A stretch of 64,000 bases of DNA from Opeltia flavorubescens (GCA_000442125.1 KE546985.1:310001-374000), one strand, 5' to 3'. Positions 9,780-21,084 are shown, counted from the stretch's first letter. Program-made: numbers and translations. The notes: a model not told the origin generated them from the sequence alone.

Positions 9780-12326
9780 CGCTCAAGGGCTCTCCCTCCG
9801 AGATTTTCTGGCATCGCTCGTGACGTTGGTGGCGATATTGTCTGTGTGTCCGTTCTTCCCAAGGATAGGCCTAAATAAATCTAATAAGCCCCATTTACTT
9901 TCTAAGTATAAAGATACCGAGTCGGTATGACTATCTTGTGCCGAAGGACAAGGTACAATTCAACGTCCTCTAGGTGCTATATACTGGACCCTACGTATAT
10001 TCCAGCTTCCCGGTATAATTATCTTACAGCACTCGGGCTCAGACGCTTTCTTCTTTTTTCTATACATTTGCACTCTCCTCACCATTTTTATCAGCCACTT
10101 GGTCGTCACTATACCATGCCTAGTTCCGCTGAACCTACTAGGTGGCAATGATATTGCTGGTGAAACCCAAGGTCTCAACAGGTACAGCTGGGCGGAAGTC
10201 GGGCTCGATCACACCGCGATTTTACTGCGTTGTACTGGGCCTATCTGTTCATGACCTTGCTTGTAATCGTGATTATATATTATAAGATTACGTGGAACTG
10301 TATTTCTACGGTCCCGCCCGTTATTTATATCTGGTCCCATCTATATACCGTCTTTAAGAGGCCGTTAACACGATTCCTATAACCGATATCCTCGAGGAGG
10401 GCCTTCTATATCGGAGGATGTGTACGGTATATCCCCCGGTAGAATACATTCTACGTAGATCAATCGAGATCTCTCTACCCTCTCTGGGAAGATCCGATAG
10501 CGAAAAAAGCTCGCTACCACACTAGAAGTTGCAGAGATCAGCCTCATATTATCGGCAACGAAGTCGTTCCGTAAATATAAGAGTCACGAGGCTGTACAGC
10601 CGAGTGGGTCGGATATCGGAAAGGAGAGACCATTGTAGAGGCGCCACCTGAAGGATAAAGACCGTGATCATATGTATATTTCATAGTAAGGATGCAACCG
10701 GATGCCCGCAATCCCTCTTATCGCAAAAAGGGTCGGTACCATCCACCACCGCTTAGGCGAGCTGGCACGAATGCACAAAGAAATCAGTGTATAGTCGATG
10801 GAGCTGCCCGAGGTCGAGTCAGATAGGAGAGAATCAAGCAAGTATCTACAAATGAAATGCGTCTTTACACGATTCAACACTCAATCTGCCGCGTAGATGG
10901 CCTATCAAACCCTCCTGAACTCCAACCCTCTGCACTCATCCGCCCGATATATCAACGTTCTTGTGTGGGAAGTGAGAAGGAGCACTCTGACTCAACGATG
11001 GTGGAATCGATGTATACGCAGTGGGTTGGTGTGGATCGCCATCGCTTCTCTTCTCATGATGTGGGCGACACCCGTCGCGTTCACAGGTTTCCTGTTCCAA
11101 GTTACTAACCTGGGAGACTCCGTATCGTCGCTTCACTGGAATTCCGACGCTCTGGCGTGGCTGAGTGGGATTTTTCAAGGTGTGCTGCCGCAGTTGGTGT
11201 TAGTAGCACTGAAAGCATCGTTACCGCTGGTCCTGCGGGCTGGCAAGGTCTGTCAACGGAGACGACAGTCAAGCTGTCGCTGCAAATATACTATTTCGTC
11301 GTTCTCTTCCCACAAAACTCTCTCACGCTGTCACTCTCATCCAGTAATCACGGCCATCGCTCAGGAAGTCCTCCATGGCCCAAGATCTGTACCCGCACTG
11401 TTGGCCAGAAGCTTTCCCAAGGCGAGCAACTACATCTCTCCTATCTTGCTTTACAAGGTCTTTCGGTAAGTGCCGCTGCCTTCCTGCAAGCAGGAGGTCT
11501 AACCAACTAGCTGATAGAAATGGGAGAGATAGATAGGTTTACCGGAAATTTTAATAGGGTAATATTCTACCCTCTTTATACGGCCCTCGCATGTATTTAT
11601 AAGACGCTCGCACCTTTACCGACGCCTCCGCTAATTAATCAGGCCTTATATACTCTGTCATCGCTCTTTTAAATGATCCTCCAGTTCAGCGTCGCTACCT
11701 CCAGCCTATTCTATATCGCATTCCACTACAACCTGCTCTACGTATCGGCTTTTCCGTACGATACTGGAAGTCAACTTCATCCCACTGCTTTGAAACGACT
11801 CTCTACGGGAGTGTACATGATGGAGTTATGCCCGATAGGCCTTTTCCCGTCTATTCGCGATGATCAGGGTGTTTTTACCGGCATCGGCCGGGCCGTGGTT
11901 AGGATGATTGCCACAATATTGACTGTTATTTACTGACTGCTTCTGGGAGACATCTTTACCTCAATTCTCAAATATCTGCTTGCCTTTCCGAAAGACGGAG
12001 ATGATGAAGGAGGGGACTCGAATTCAAATCACTCCTCAGCACCTGCGTTCAGTCATTTACGATACCTAGGGCGCACCTGCTATAGCTGGATGGGGCCTTC
12101 TCAGGAAGATCTCCGAGAAAGTATTGACGAGCTAGTACGCAACGAACTCGAGGTGACAGATCGGCTTGGGTATAAGCATGAGGCTACTGACTATCGCAGC
12201 CCTGTCGTCTGGATTCTAAAGGACGACCTGGGAATTAGCGAAGATGAGATTGCCCACGCCAAAACTGCGCTTCAGATATCAGAATCAGCAATGAGTTTAC
12301 AGACCTTGATATCAAGGGGCGCATGA
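9780..12326 (+). pseudogene. Broken CSC1/OSCA-type (DUF221, RSN1_7TM) stress-gated cation channel gene
   Basis: The whole family architecture can be followed in order on the plus strand but across several frames. N-terminal SLRDFLASLV near 9790; TM1 region and PCLVPLNLLGGND near 10110; SWAEVGL then YWAYLFMTLLVIVIIYYK near 10190-10285; the cytosolic linker with GTIHHRLGELARMHKE near 10730; FNTQSAA then MAYQTLLNSNPLHSSARYI near 10870-10950; RWWNRCIRSG and ATPVAFTGFLFQV; WLSGIFQGVLPQ near 11155-11190; FHYNLLYVSAFPYDTGSQ and MMELCPIGLFPSIRDDQG near 11720-11870; and the C-terminal VVWILKDDLGISEDEI near 12210. Family members are plasma- or endo-membrane proteins gated by osmotic or mechanical stress. 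The length (2.5 kb) suits a nearly full gene. Several frame changes and in-frame stops make it non-functional as assembled. Confidence 0.85.
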
Positions 12327-12771
12327 CGATTATACAGTTAAATCAAGGCTTTACTTTAGAGCAGTTTACTTCTGGGATCAGGTAGCCTTGATTATCATGC
12401 CATTCAAGGTTTATCTCACAAGCTTGCTATAATATCAAATCGCCGGAATTTGCTGAAGTAAAATTCTCTTTCCCGCCCAAACCTTGTCACGGTTTCCTTC
12501 AGAGTGCTATCCTCTTCTAGTATAGGTGTGGATGCTCTGCCTCCTTCACTCATTCCCTTAGTACAACGCGCTGTCATACTTGTAAGCGTAGTCCCTCTCA
12601 ATGCACCTTCTACGCCTGATGCGCGAGTTAAAATCGCAGGTACCGGGGCCATGGGTACTCCGCTGTCTTCCTCGCAAAGATATAGCATGGATTGGAAATC
12701 TGCTAATAAAGTTCGTTAGTCTCGTCGATATCGAAACGCAAAGATTACATCTTACATTCGACTGAATCCGA
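12327..12771. other. Intergenic
   Basis: Space between the channel pseudogene and the convergent kinase gene. It holds only short overlapping frames (12,416-12,719) on both strands, with no family match. It presumably contains the kinase 3' UTR. Confidence 0.4.
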
Positions 12772-13947
12772 TCATTGGTTTGAAGTTGGAATACCGGACT
12801 GATGAGACCGCGTTGGTAATGGGAGAATGCGTATCAAGGCTTCGATTATCCATGGCCACCAACCCCGCAAGCGATCCGGCGCATCACGCTGTCGGTGCAT
12901 ATTAGCTGAGGGACGACGGGTATTCATGCGAAGGAAACAGAGTCTTACTACAAAGTCTGGACGACGATCCCCAGCGGCCTCGAATAACGCATATGGTTGA
13001 GATTTGAGTGGATTCACCGGGGCTTGGTCTAAGATTCCTTCTTCCACAAGTCGCATGCATGTTCGTTTTGCGGTGCGATATTCGGCTTGATCCATAGGCT
13101 TTGCAAGCATTGATCGGGCTTTAGGACAAGTTTGCAGTACTTCACGATGCAGGTCTTGGATGCTGGCGTAGTCGCCCTCCCAGCATTTGCGTATGATGCC
13201 GTCGACGTTGCTACTGTCTGTTGCGGGGAAGATCTTGGCTTGCAGTAGATCAACGATCTTTGTGTCATGGTCTGGCCCAAGCCATTCGTTGTCGTAAGGT
13301 TCAAAGCCCCGGACCATGGTGTAGAGGATAGAACCCATGGCGAACTGCTCTGTACGGGGTCCATGGTAACCAAATGTACCCCGATCCTCGGCGCCTTCCT
13401 CGCCTAGAACTCTCGCGAAAGGCGGTTGCAGGCCCTCGAAGAGCTCACCGATGGGTGTAGTACTGTCGAAATCCGAAACCTTAAGACAATCTTCACCATC
13501 CAGGAGTAAGTTGGATGGCCGTAGATCTCCATGCGCGAGCCCAAGGGACTCTAGCCAAGCGATAGCGTCGGTCATCTCCGCCATCCACCGCCAGACTAGT
13601 TCAAGAGGTGGCTTATCATGGACCTCGATTACCAGGTCGTGAACCGGATCCCTCGTTTGACGTTCTCTCAGTCTTTGATCAAGTGACCCACCACTCATCA
13701 GCTGCAGGAAAATCGCCGACGGGACTCGGTGGAGACTGCGAATGATGTGCGGGGAGCAGCTGGGATACTTGTCAAAGAGATCAAAAATCCGGTGTTCGTT
13801 GGTCGGTCGAGGGTCATCGTCATCAACATTGACTCTCTTCACAGCTATCGTCCGAGTGGCCTTGTAGACGATACCGGCACTACCTAAGCCTAGTATTTCT
13901 AGGGATTGTTGTCGCATGTTGGTATGCAACTTGGTGATGGGCGGCAT
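12772..13947 (-). CDS. Orphan serine/threonine-type protein kinase, single exon
   Basis: 391 codons from ATG 13947 (MPPITKLH); the frame stays open upstream to 14042 but has no earlier ATG. Catalytic-domain landmarks in order: glycine-rich loop LGLGSAGIVYKA (about residues 19-30), ATP-binding Lys in IAVKRV (37), alpha-C Glu candidate in TNEHRIF (51), hinge FLQLMSGGSLDQ, catalytic loop HGDLRPSN (catalytic Asp 141, Asn 146), metal-binding DFD in VSDFDS (159-161, DFD in place of DFG), GTFGYHGPRTEQFAMGSILY at the end of the activation segment and helix F. All residues needed for phosphotransfer are present, so it should be active. The type resembles small, lineage-variable fungal kinases of unknown substrate. 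Convergent with the broken channel gene, divergent from the small Cys-rich ORF at 14,242. No targeting signal or other domain seen. Confidence 0.85.
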   Translation of the reverse strand: MPPITKLHTNMRQQSLEILGLGSAGIVYKATRTIAVKRVNVDDDDPRPTNEHRIFDLFDKYPSCSPHIIRSLHRVPSAIFLQLMSGGSLDQRLRERQTRDPVHDLVIEVHDKPPLELVWRWMAEMTDAIAWLESLGLAHGDLRPSNLLLDGEDCLKVSDFDSTTPIGELFEGLQPPFARVLGEEGAEDRGTFGYHGPRTEQFAMGSILYTMVRGFEPYDNEWLGPDHDTKIVDLLQAKIFPATDSSNVDGIIRKCWEGDYASIQDLHREVLQTCPKARSMLAKPMDQAEYRTAKRTCMRLVEEGILDQAPVNPLKSQPYALFEAAGDRRPDFVVRLCFLRMNTRRPSANMHRQRDAPDRLRGWWPWIIEALIRILPLPTRSHQSGIPTSNQ

Positions 13948-14241
13948 TGTTGTGTCGTCGTCGTCCAGGCCGCCAGAGCGAGCCGAGGTCCGAAACGGCG
14001 CCAAGCCATTTCGGAAAGCTCTTCCGAAAACACTAGGTCATCATGCCTTACCGTCATCAATGTTTTATCTATCAACTCGCAATCAGAAACTCCCCATCAA
14101 CCTTGGATCGGCATACCACAGACACCAACCAATCTCTATTTGCAAGAACCCCCAAAGCTATTGCCACCAAGCCAGTACGTGACTTGGCGTCCAGGGATCT
14201 ATGTGAGGACGATCTAACCGTAGCATAGGAGCACGGTCTCC

Positions 14242-14454
14242 ATGTGCAAACAACAGCTCATCACTACGACCAAAATGGTGTGCGGCCACATACTCGACGA
14301 GTCCGGATTCATGGTGCCGGTCAAAGATTGCGACTGCCAGGCAGTCAAGAAAATTAACTATATGGCTTCCAAGACCAAAAAGTTGCCATGCGACGACTGT
14401 GTGGCGTCCGGAAAGTGGTCGAAGAACGAGCAGGGAATCTGGGTCAAATCTTGA
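14242..14454 (+). CDS. Small Cys-rich hypothetical protein, 70 residues
   Basis: ATG 14242 to TGA 14454. Six cysteines: Cys2, CGH at 14-16, CDC near 30-32, CDDC near 50-53. The spacing (CGH early, CxxC late) is like small fungal proteins that bind one zinc ion, but no named family is recognised. There is no signal peptide, so it would be intracellular. It starts 295 bp upstream of the divergent kinase start, so the two could share a promoter region. It might also be a chance ORF. Confidence 0.45.
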   Translation: MCKQQLITTTKMVCGHILDESGFMVPVKDCDCQAVKKINYMASKTKKLPCDDCVASGKWSKNEQGIWVKS

Positions 14455-15670
14455 GAAATCTGGATAGGTGGGTAGATGAATTCCGATTCTGTCTGTCTCT
14501 ATGTGTGTCTCTGGTTCTGATCTTTGATAGAGTGCGACGACCTGGAGCTCAAAAGACGATTTTTGCTCCTGTTTCACACGCTTGCTCTTTGAATATTATG
14601 CTTGCTTGACTCGCCTCGGTCGACATTGAGCGATGTCGATCCCCTTGCAAAAAAAATGACAATTGACGACTGTGAGTCCTACTTCCGCTTGCCCTTTGCC
14701 CAAAAACGATGGTTACGGTTTGTGGTAATCTGGTCGCACTCCCTTGCCCAACCTGCCTCTTATTACGATATCCCTGGTGGTACCATTGTAAGTGATCAGC
14801 CTGACCGCTTATTATCGCCGGATATTCCTGCATCTGTAATGTGATGAAAAAGAGAGCGCTAGTATAGGAAGTCCTGACGGATATCCGATACAGCAGGCGC
14901 TCCGCCGTAGGAATACTCTACGATAATAGGGAGTTTAGAGGCTATAGCGGTAAGGGATTGAGAACCGAATGAGAAGAGTTTCCAGAAAGCTTTGACCGAC
15001 AGCGCTTCTTCGACATGGGCTGCGTTGACTTGATGTTGTTAGTGAAGCTTGTATCGTTACAAATCGACGAAAACCCATACACGGAGCGCGATTCTTACAG
15101 TGCCTGAAACCATAGGTGAATACGCTGGACGCAATCGGCTTGATATTTTCATTAGGTACTAGAAAACGTCAGCATTTGGACCAGGTTATACGTCGCACCG
15201 CGTGTTGATTTTTCTGGGGGAGAGTCTTTAAGGGAGCTCTCGTACTGTTCGCATGCTAATTATCTAGATAGATTGGTACAGGGCAAATATCTCCTTTAAG
15301 AATCGCATTGAAATTCTCATCGAAATTACAAAACCGTGTTTTCTCTCGATCATATAAAAGTTAAGAATATAAAGCGGACTCAAATGTTAAAGTTCACCCT
15401 GGACTTGATCGGGATAGGATAGATCGCTCAGAACAATACTTCCTCTCGGTTACACAAAGCTGGAAATATTCGGAGGGAGCCAATAAGAAAATGGAGATAA
15501 GCAAAGATCGCCCTTAAAATTTTTACTCGCTTCTTCATACCGGAAGATTTTCCGAAATTCGAAATGATTCGATATAATCAATATACTTTGAATTTTATAA
15601 GGTCGTCATCACTTTTTTTTTCTGTTCAAGCTAGGGTTTCTCCCCGGCTAGGGATTTTTTCGCAGATAAT
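14455..15670. other. Intergenic, 1.2 kb, nothing recognised
   Basis: Only short frames with non-ATG starts. The GC content falls towards 15,300-15,700 (AT-rich stretch with poly-T), which could be promoter DNA of the frame that follows. Confidence 0.4.
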
Positions 15671-16281
15671 CTATATCCTTTCTTCTACGACAACAGGATC
15701 AAGTCAGATCAGAAGAACAACGGCGCAATAGCAACGAACTTGAATCTCCTCGTCTTGTTGTTAGCAGCCTCAGAAGTGTTATTACTTCATTACGCCTATC
15801 CTCTTTGTGGTCTAATCGTACATATCCTCGGGAGTATGAACACGGGGACCCTCCTCGATCAGTCCACATGTTAGTATACTTGAATCCAACCCCATCGTCT
15901 AGACTCAGAAAATCTTCTACTATAGCATACCTTCTCGCTCGCAAGATCTCACGCTATCTTGTTAAAGTTCTAGCATTAATGTCACGGCAATTGCAATCCT
16001 ACGTTTACCTTCAATGCCGCACCCTTTACTTACTCCAGCGCCCACTCCGTGGAGCCTGCCTACCGATATTCCTCCTATTTCTAGCACTCCAAGGATGTTC
16101 GGACCCCTCAGCAACCGAGAAAGACCTTATTATCCAGCAAGAAATGACGCATATGAAAAGTACCCTCGCACATTTAAAAGCCCTGGCGATGGCCATTTTC
16201 ATTCTGGTGAGTATAATGATTCTATTTCTCCGCGCAATGGACGAGGTACGGAAAGACACCCGATCACAGTTCGCAAGCTGA
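15671..16281 (+). CDS. Unknown ORF with hydrophobic segments, first ATG at 15868
   Basis: One frame is open for about 204 codons from 15671 to TGA 16281, longer than expected by chance at this GC. The first ATG is at 15868, giving 137 residues. Hydrophobic stretches ACLPIFLLFLALQGC (about residue 68) and LAMAIFILVSIMILFL (about 108) could be membrane helices. A GTGAGT donor at 16207 follows AIFIL in phase 0. It could be spliced to an acceptor at 16298 (AACAG) and so to the open frame at 16299..16648. A competing frame from ATG 16014 is rich in Pro and charged residues and also looks protein-like, so the true model is uncertain. Family not recognised. Confidence 0.3.
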
Positions 16282-16298
16282 GACTCACAGGAAACAGG

Positions 16299-16648
16299 TA
16301 CCAAGACCATTACCTCCGCGTCTCTTAGAGGAGAACATGCGAGACTTCTTGGGACCTTGGCCAGACGCTCACTTCGATACTGCCGATTCGTCGCACGGGA
16401 CTGTGGGAGATGGCTTGAAAGTCGAATCTGACTATTATCTTGATGTGGATATCCTAGCCATACCGTCCGAATCGTCGAAAGGGATTGTACATCAATTCAT
16501 GGAAGAGGAGGAGAATGACGATGTTCGCACTATTTTTGAATTCCCAACAGGACCCTTCGTCGAGATTCGAGAGCTGGATAGAGGCATTTGTGAGAGCCGG
16601 GAAGATCGGGAGACGAAAGAATCTGTTCGGCGGTGGAGGAAGTCTTGA
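16299..16648 (+). CDS. Unknown ORF, possibly second exon of the preceding one
   Basis: Open from 16299 to TGA 16648, with an ATG at 16337 (104 residues to the stop, counting the stop codon). The protein is acidic and composed like a real polypeptide: MRDFLGPWPDAHFD, DYYLDVDILAIPSESSKG, HQFMEEEENDD, IFEFPTGPFVEIREL, then a charged C-terminus. Either a short independent gene or the 3' exon of the frame starting upstream (see 15671..16281). No family recognised. Confidence 0.35.
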
Positions 16649-17378
16649 ATGTGACAACGGACCTGCTATAATATTTCGGTGTTATGCGATATCGATGGCA
16701 AAACAAGTAATACGCTGCATTCTAGCAGGCGATTGGCCTTGATATTTAATCTAAAGAATGAACAGTGAGTATAAAATGCAGTGGCCGAGCGAAATTCACG
16801 TATGCATATTAATATTTTAGGAATGCAGCTATCTTCCCTTATACGCTGATCAAAGTCTTGTCCGATAGAAGGGACTCGAAGCCTGCCTCGTCGCAAGCAA
16901 GATCACACTCGGACTGTCCTAATATACTTCAACTCTGAAATGCAAGCGGTCGTGAGTTTAGAACACCCCCTACCCATCGATAAGCGAATTTGGAAATATT
17001 ATAGTTGAATCGTGTCCTTGTCCATCTCTAACGCGATTGAAGTTCATCCTAGTGGGTTTATTGCCATCCCGGTGGTTATAGAGAGTATAAAGATATAAGA
17101 GAGCGACCTTTAATAAATTTTCCGGTGAAATACATTAACATTGACCGATTCTTCCTTCCTTATATATCTAACAGTGACTGGGATTGAGACCCTCCAAGGT
17201 ATCCAGCAGTATACACCGTCACAGTCCCAGTCCGGGGCTATGATCAATCGGGCTAAGCGCGCTAAACGGTAGACTTTACCTTATTTTCCGCACTAACATT
17301 GCGAATTGATCCATCATCAATACCTCCCCATAATCTATCAAATTCCCTTCAAGCTTGTTTCCACAATCAAGCGAAGAT
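16649..17378. other. Intergenic, upstream region of the AT-hook gene
   Basis: No ORF of note. AT-rich stretches with TATA-like motifs (for example TATAAAGATATAAGA near 17088) lie about 290 bp before the AT-hook start; whether they act as promoter elements cannot be told. Confidence 0.35.
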
Positions 17379-18040
17379 ATGGCAAAGCTTCAAAACGCCT
17401 TGGTAAGCTTCGCTGTTGAGCACCACAAGGCTAACTTCACATTGCGATAAATCCACTGAAATCTCTATAGTCCTCCAGATCAACATCCAGAGCGCCGTCT
17501 CCTCCAACTGTACCCCCAGCCGAGCCAGGACAAACGTCATCCACTGGCCACAACGGATCAATCGCGGAAAATGAAGCGGCCCTTGGCAGTAACGAAGGAT
17601 TGTCGACTACACTCGAGATAGCCGCTTTTCAAGCAAATTCTCAGTCTCCATCCACAAACAAGCCTCTCACCCTTGCTCATCCGCCGGCACCTCCAACCCT
17701 AGTCCTCAAGCGCAAAGTCGAGGCAGAGGACCAAGCGGCTACTACGGCCATACCCCCTCCGGCTAAACGCGGACGAGGCAGGCCTAGAGGTAGCACCAAG
17801 ATCTCAATGCAAGCTGGGATGAACAGCGACACAGCCTCGGGGCCCGAAGCTGTACGGGGTCTGGAGAAGGCTGATGGGGCTGTCACGATGTCGAGGAAAG
17901 GGCGGGGACGGCCGCGAAAGGAGCAAATTAGGAGCGCGGAGGGCAAGAACGGTCAGGCAGGCAACGTCGTCGTGACCGAGGGTGGGCAAGCGGAGGGAAA
18001 GAAGAGAGGAAGACCTTCCAAGGCCAAGAGTGGCATGTGA
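17379..18040 (+). CDS. AT-hook DNA-binding protein, two exons, 197 residues
   Basis: Exon 1 is only eight codons, 17379..17402 (MAKLQNAL). An intron 17403..17470 (68 nt, GTAAGC donor, CTATAG acceptor) joins exon 2 (17471..18040) in phase 0. The long frame has no ATG of its own near the N-terminus, so the mini-exon supplies the start. Three AT-hooks are visible: KRGRGRPRG (about 107-115), RKGRGRPRK (150-158) and KKRGRPSK (185-192), set in a low-complexity Ser, Pro, Gly and Ala background as in HMGA-like chromatin proteins. The hooks bind the minor groove of AT-rich DNA, so a nuclear role in chromatin or transcription is likely. No other domain is seen. Family by motif only; no orthologue name claimed. 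Confidence 0.8.
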
Positions 18041-19562
18041 ATTGAATGAGATGTCGGAAATTCAGGGTGGTGAGTATGGCGAAGCTCAAAGCACCGGTCC
18101 TATCATATGGGTGCTTTGGATTTCTGCTGATCATTGCCTGGAGATAGGTAGTGACATACCGTTAGGAGAAGCAGGCTTGCTTGCCTACATCCGAGGCTCA
18201 TTTAATGATACTTCGGGTATTACTAAGCTAGATTGCCCGAATAACAAGAAGACTTCATTAAGGGGTTAGCACAGATGCCGTCCGCTCGGGTATTGCTGAT
18301 GTGAACCTGAATTCGAATCCTCTTCATTGCTCTATAGAATGGTCTGTACCACTCTATACTTGGATATGAAGGCGCTTAAGAGCCTGATAACCATTTTTCT
18401 TGCCGGACATCCGATCTTGAGTATTTATGAAAAGCTGTATTCGAGGATTGTGTTAAAGGTTTTATGCGAGTTTACTGAATGTACTATAACCAGTCTGGGT
18501 TTTGTAATGGACAGAACTTTATTCAAGCGCATTAGCATTCGTACAGTTCTGGGATAAGATATATAGTCTAAAAGTCCTTCAGGCAATTCCGAGTTTGTGC
18601 CCCTGGGCTGTTGTGGAGACCGCCTCCTCAGATATATCTCGTCGAAGCGAATACCACTGCCACTCTTTCTACCAATAACTTCGCTTAAGGTCATCGCTCA
18701 ACTGAACAAGTCTTGAGACCTTGCAAGCGACAACGTCGATAGCACCTTCCACTTCTCGAGCACTCACGTACCGGGTTAGATTGCGCCATTCATATTCGCG
18801 TTTAAGGTAGGTAGCAACGCTGACCAGTCTAAGATCGCAGAGTGCCATCCTCTCATTAGAGCAGAGTTTCCCTATCTTCAAGCACGTTCCATGTGTACAC
18901 CATCTCAATGTTCAGACGGGAGGTTTCTTCCCCGGTATACGGTTCTAGGAAGGGTTGGGAGATNACTGGCACTATGTTCCGATATACTTCAACTAAATGC
19001 AGATAACCCGCACTTCATGCAAACTTGAAAGACCCTTATAATACTGATACGATTCCTACGCACCTACGTTATTAACGGACTCTCATCGATCAGTTGTCTA
19101 TATAGGCCACGAACCTGCTATATCCATCTCAATTTCTGCAAACGGCGTCCAACTTCCGCGGAAACAGCCTTTATAGAGTATAGGCCGCCTTCCTCTGGTT
19201 ATGGTAAGAGAAGCAGGTTCGTGATGGCAAGTGAGGGCATGGCAGCCGAAGATGTGAAAGATTCGACGATCTCTCTTGGCTGGATGATGTCCTCGACTAT
19301 AGGCCGCCAGATACTACAAACACGTCCACTAACTCTGAAAGTCCTATCAATATATGTGTACTCTATATTCAGGAGCACCCTTAGTCTTGAAATTTTGCTA
19401 ACGTGAAAAATTATCATCGAGGGAGCTATATCAGCATCTGTACAATTCTGGACAATCACCCTTCCACTCACCTTATTTCGAGGGCAGCTATCCCACCATC
19501 TCTTCCTTTATCGTCCCTTATGACGGTCGACTAAAGCTATTCCTCCGTTTACCCTCTTTACG
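18041..19562. other. Intergenic, 1.5 kb, nothing recognised
   Basis: Short frames on both strands without family resemblance. One ambiguous base at 18,964. A tRNA was considered near 18,260-18,340 and rejected. Confidence 0.4.
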
Positions 19563-20066
19563 ATGCCCAAGCAGGGCCCAGCCAAACAATGTTTCTTCCT
19601 GCCTATCTTTACGAACCGCCAAAGCACAGGGATACCATGTCTATTAGTTCGAAGAAAGATACCAAGCATGGAGGAAGAGCAATTTATCATCCATGAAGAT
19701 GCAACCTCTACTAGGATGGCAGAATTAAGTCCAAACGTACAACATCATCGCAAAGGATGTGGCCCAAACCGGAAGAGATATTTAAGCCACTGGGATGATG
19801 ATATCCTACACGAGTCCGCAACTCCGCCCAGGGAGCCAAAGGAGGGAAATGACCAGAATGCAAGGCAGATATTAGGAGACCTTGTTTTGCTGGCCAGATC
19901 GAAGGCCATTACCGAGGAAGCCGAAAAATCACGGTGTCCAGGATCAGAGGCTCCCAAGAACGGCAGCCAGTACTTCATCCAATCCAATGCAAGATATGGA
20001 GGAACCTTTCCGTGCAGGATTTCCAGTTTCGTAATTACCCTTGAAGTTATATCGACTACTCCCTAA
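19563..20066 (+). CDS. Hypothetical protein, 167 residues
   Basis: ATG 19563 to TAA 20066. Charged central part (RKRYLSHWDDDILHESATPP, REPKEGNDQNARQILGDLV) followed by a less convincing C-terminus. No domain, signal peptide or membrane segment is recognised. The length is modestly above chance; composition is the only other support. Could be a decayed gene. Confidence 0.25.
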   Translation: MPKQGPAKQCFFLPIFTNRQSTGIPCLLVRRKIPSMEEEQFIIHEDATSTRMAELSPNVQHHRKGCGPNRKRYLSHWDDDILHESATPPREPKEGNDQNARQILGDLVLLARSKAITEEAEKSRCPGSEAPKNGSQYFIQSNARYGGTFPCRISSFVITLEVISTTP

Positions 20067-20881
20067 GGTTTGACCAAGTCACAATTTCATGTACAGCTCT
20101 ACGGGCACACGGAAGTTCCGCCAATCAGTAAACCACGAGCAGCATAATCTCTCTGGATATCAAGATATACCCAAGAGCGACGAAGTCTTTTTCTGGACGA
20201 CAGGCTGCTACAAACGATATTGAACGGATAAGGGCACCGGCTATAGCTGCTGTTCCTTTGCGGCTCGTTCTTCTTCGGGCTCGGATGGTCGTTAAGCAGC
20301 TGCCGCGTTAAATTCAGGCTTAACCAGCAGCCATAATCGCATACAGTCAACAAGGCCTCGGGCTGAAATGCATGCCCACCGGACACTTTGCTCGTTGTTC
20401 ATACTTCCGAGGAGGAGGTCGAACCGCGGCGAGGACCTTCAGATTGTTGGCGGTTTCGTCCCTCGATTTGACCATGTCACCTGGATCTGGGGTGGACGAT
20501 TCTGGGTATTTGGAGGCTTGGATCTAAGTGTGGGTACGATCGGGTGAAACTTGGTGGCTCAATCTGGGGAGCAGCCCGATTTTAAAACAGCGCCAGTTCA
20601 AGGGACGCCCAACGGGTCTCCAAACAGAATGTCGCGGGCTTTCAATGAAGAAGCTGCTCGTACGGTTGCTCTCTCCTATCGACGAATACGTGAGTACCAT
20701 GACATGACGAGACTAGCCGGTAATCGACCGATGCAGATAATAGGATTATAAAGCTTCCAGTAGTCGCATCGCCCTGGTAAAGGAGCCCCGTTATAGGGGC
20801 TCAATATCTCAACGAAAGAATACGTGATATGCAGACTCATGCTGCTGAAGAGAACACGAAGTATGCAGCAATGCTGTAACA
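20067..20881. other. Intergenic
   Basis: Nothing recognised. A short plus-strand frame (20,551-20,751) ends in a possible donor GTGAGT at 20,690 after LSYRRIREY-like sequence, but no partner exon was found. Confidence 0.3.
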
Positions 20882-20956
20882 AGTCCTCGACCACACCCTA
20901 CCAAATTATACTAGCAGTATCCGGCCACTAGCGAATAGAGTGCCTATACCGCAAAC
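20882..20956. repeat. 75-bp direct repeat, copy 1
   Basis: Aligns without gaps to 21085..21159 with 59 of 75 bases identical by my count. Both begin AGTCCTCGACCACA and end CTATACCGCAAA. The copies lie 203 bp apart, start to start. Origin not known; most likely an old local duplication. Confidence 0.7.
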
Positions 20957-21044
20957 CCTGCCCAACGCGCCCGGGACCGGGACAAAAGAAACGCGGCCGG
21001 GTCAACTTACCTTACGATATGTATCATCGATGACTCCTTTCGCA

Positions 21045-21069
21045 GTCATGGCAGAAAGACTGCCATGAC
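21045..21069. repeat. Perfect 10-bp hairpin
   Basis: Arm GTCATGGCAG (21045..21054), loop AAAGA, arm CTGCCATGAC (21060..21069). It sits 15 bp before copy 2 of the 75-bp repeat. No gene follows directly and no T-run is present, so a terminator role is not supported. Confidence 0.6.
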
Positions 21070-21084
21070 AGTACGTTACGGCCC

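Noticed and set aside
18255-18340. tRNA-like stretch containing TTCGAATCC
   Set aside because: No T-stem or acceptor pairing could be built around it and no D-arm fits.
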